7,811 nucleotides of DNA from Sulfurimonas sp. GTDB taxonomy: Bacteria; Campylobacterota; Campylobacteria; Campylobacterales; Sulfurimonadaceae. How positions within the stretch are numbered: position 1 is the stretch's first letter; every line of letters begins with the position of its first letter. The DNA is taken from assembly GCA_022712845.1 (NCBI GenBank), contig JAFLJV010000253.1:1-7811 (forward strand), in the 5' to 3' direction. Below are positions 7,688 to 7,811 of this stretch, one piece after another. The notes beneath the pieces are model-generated. The model saw only the letters and a program-made list of their open reading frames with translations, did no database searches and had not been told where the DNA came from. The position numbers were made by a program, and so were the translations under genes.

Positions 7688-7811
7688 TTAAGTACGAAAA
7701 ACTTCAAGTTTTGAATTTAGTTTATCCGTAAGTGTATTTAAGTGTTGAGCAGCTGCAGCAATCTCTTCAACACTTCTGGCATTAGTTCCTGAAATAGTAT
7801 TTATTTCACCA
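7688..7811 (-). CDS. Methyl-accepting chemotaxis protein, C-terminal 40 residues (5' part outside window)
   Basis: This frame runs off the right edge of the window on the minus strand and ends at a TAA at 7688-7690. Its 40 visible residues include EINTISGTNARSVEEI and end in KLEVFRT, the typical closing segment of an MCP cytoplasmic signalling domain: one strand of the long antiparallel coiled coil, with a methylation-helix-like SVEEIAAAA stretch. MCPs pass ligand signals to CheW and CheA. There is no C-terminal CheR/CheB pentapeptide tether. Ligand domain and membrane segments are outside the window, so nothing can be said about what it senses. Confidence 0.9.
   Translation of the reverse strand, partial: GEINTISGTNARSVEEIAAAAQHLNTLTDKLNSKLEVFRT

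Overview
The window is low-GC (roughly 30% by eye) and looks like chromosomal DNA from a free-living member of the Campylobacterota (Epsilonproteobacteria, Sulfurimonas- or Arcobacter-like; the genus cannot be resolved here). The reasons are the AT-rich coding style, an LpxB that begins with the SALE.SAN-type motif I associate with this phylum instead of AGExSGD, a divergent second dihydroorotase, a stand-alone CheY-like regulator and a chemoreceptor tail. The window holds ten protein genes, two of them cut by its ends. It is densely packed, and no insertion sequence, tRNA, rRNA or CRISPR array was seen.

Layout. Bases 1-894 (+) hold the C-terminal part of a DsbD-type thiol:disulfide interchange protein. 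Converging on it from the right is a tight four-gene operon on the minus strand, read from 4685 down to 897: lpxB, a DegT-family aminotransferase (gnnB-like), a Gfo/Idh/MocA oxidoreductase (gnnA-like), and an LpxA-like left-handed beta-helix acyltransferase. Its genes overlap or lie within 3 bases of each other. A 122-base divergent spacer (4686-4807) separates this operon from a dihydroorotase-like gene (+), which is followed by a single-domain response regulator (+). The queuine/preQ1 tRNA-guanine transglycosylase gene tgt (-) overlaps the regulator tail to tail. The last 124 bases are the end of a methyl-accepting chemotaxis protein gene (-).

How the genes work together. The operon has the gene content expected for lipid A carrying 2,3-diamino-2,3-dideoxyglucose. 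GnnA oxidises and GnnB transaminates the 3-position of UDP-GlcNAc, an LpxA-family enzyme then N-acylates that amine, and LpxB builds the disaccharide. The surprise is the LpxA-like member. It keeps the fold, spacing and C-terminal helical region of LpxA, but by alignment to E. coli LpxA it has lost all four active-site histidines (H122, H125, H144 and H160 become Q, N, N and E). A second degenerate enzyme lies next door: the dihydroorotase homologue lacks the HxH metal motif and the catalytic Asp. The window therefore carries two apparent pseudoenzymes on either side of one divergent promoter region, and the LpxA-like protein is the best candidate for new biology. The remaining genes look like ordinary housekeeping or chemotaxis genes.
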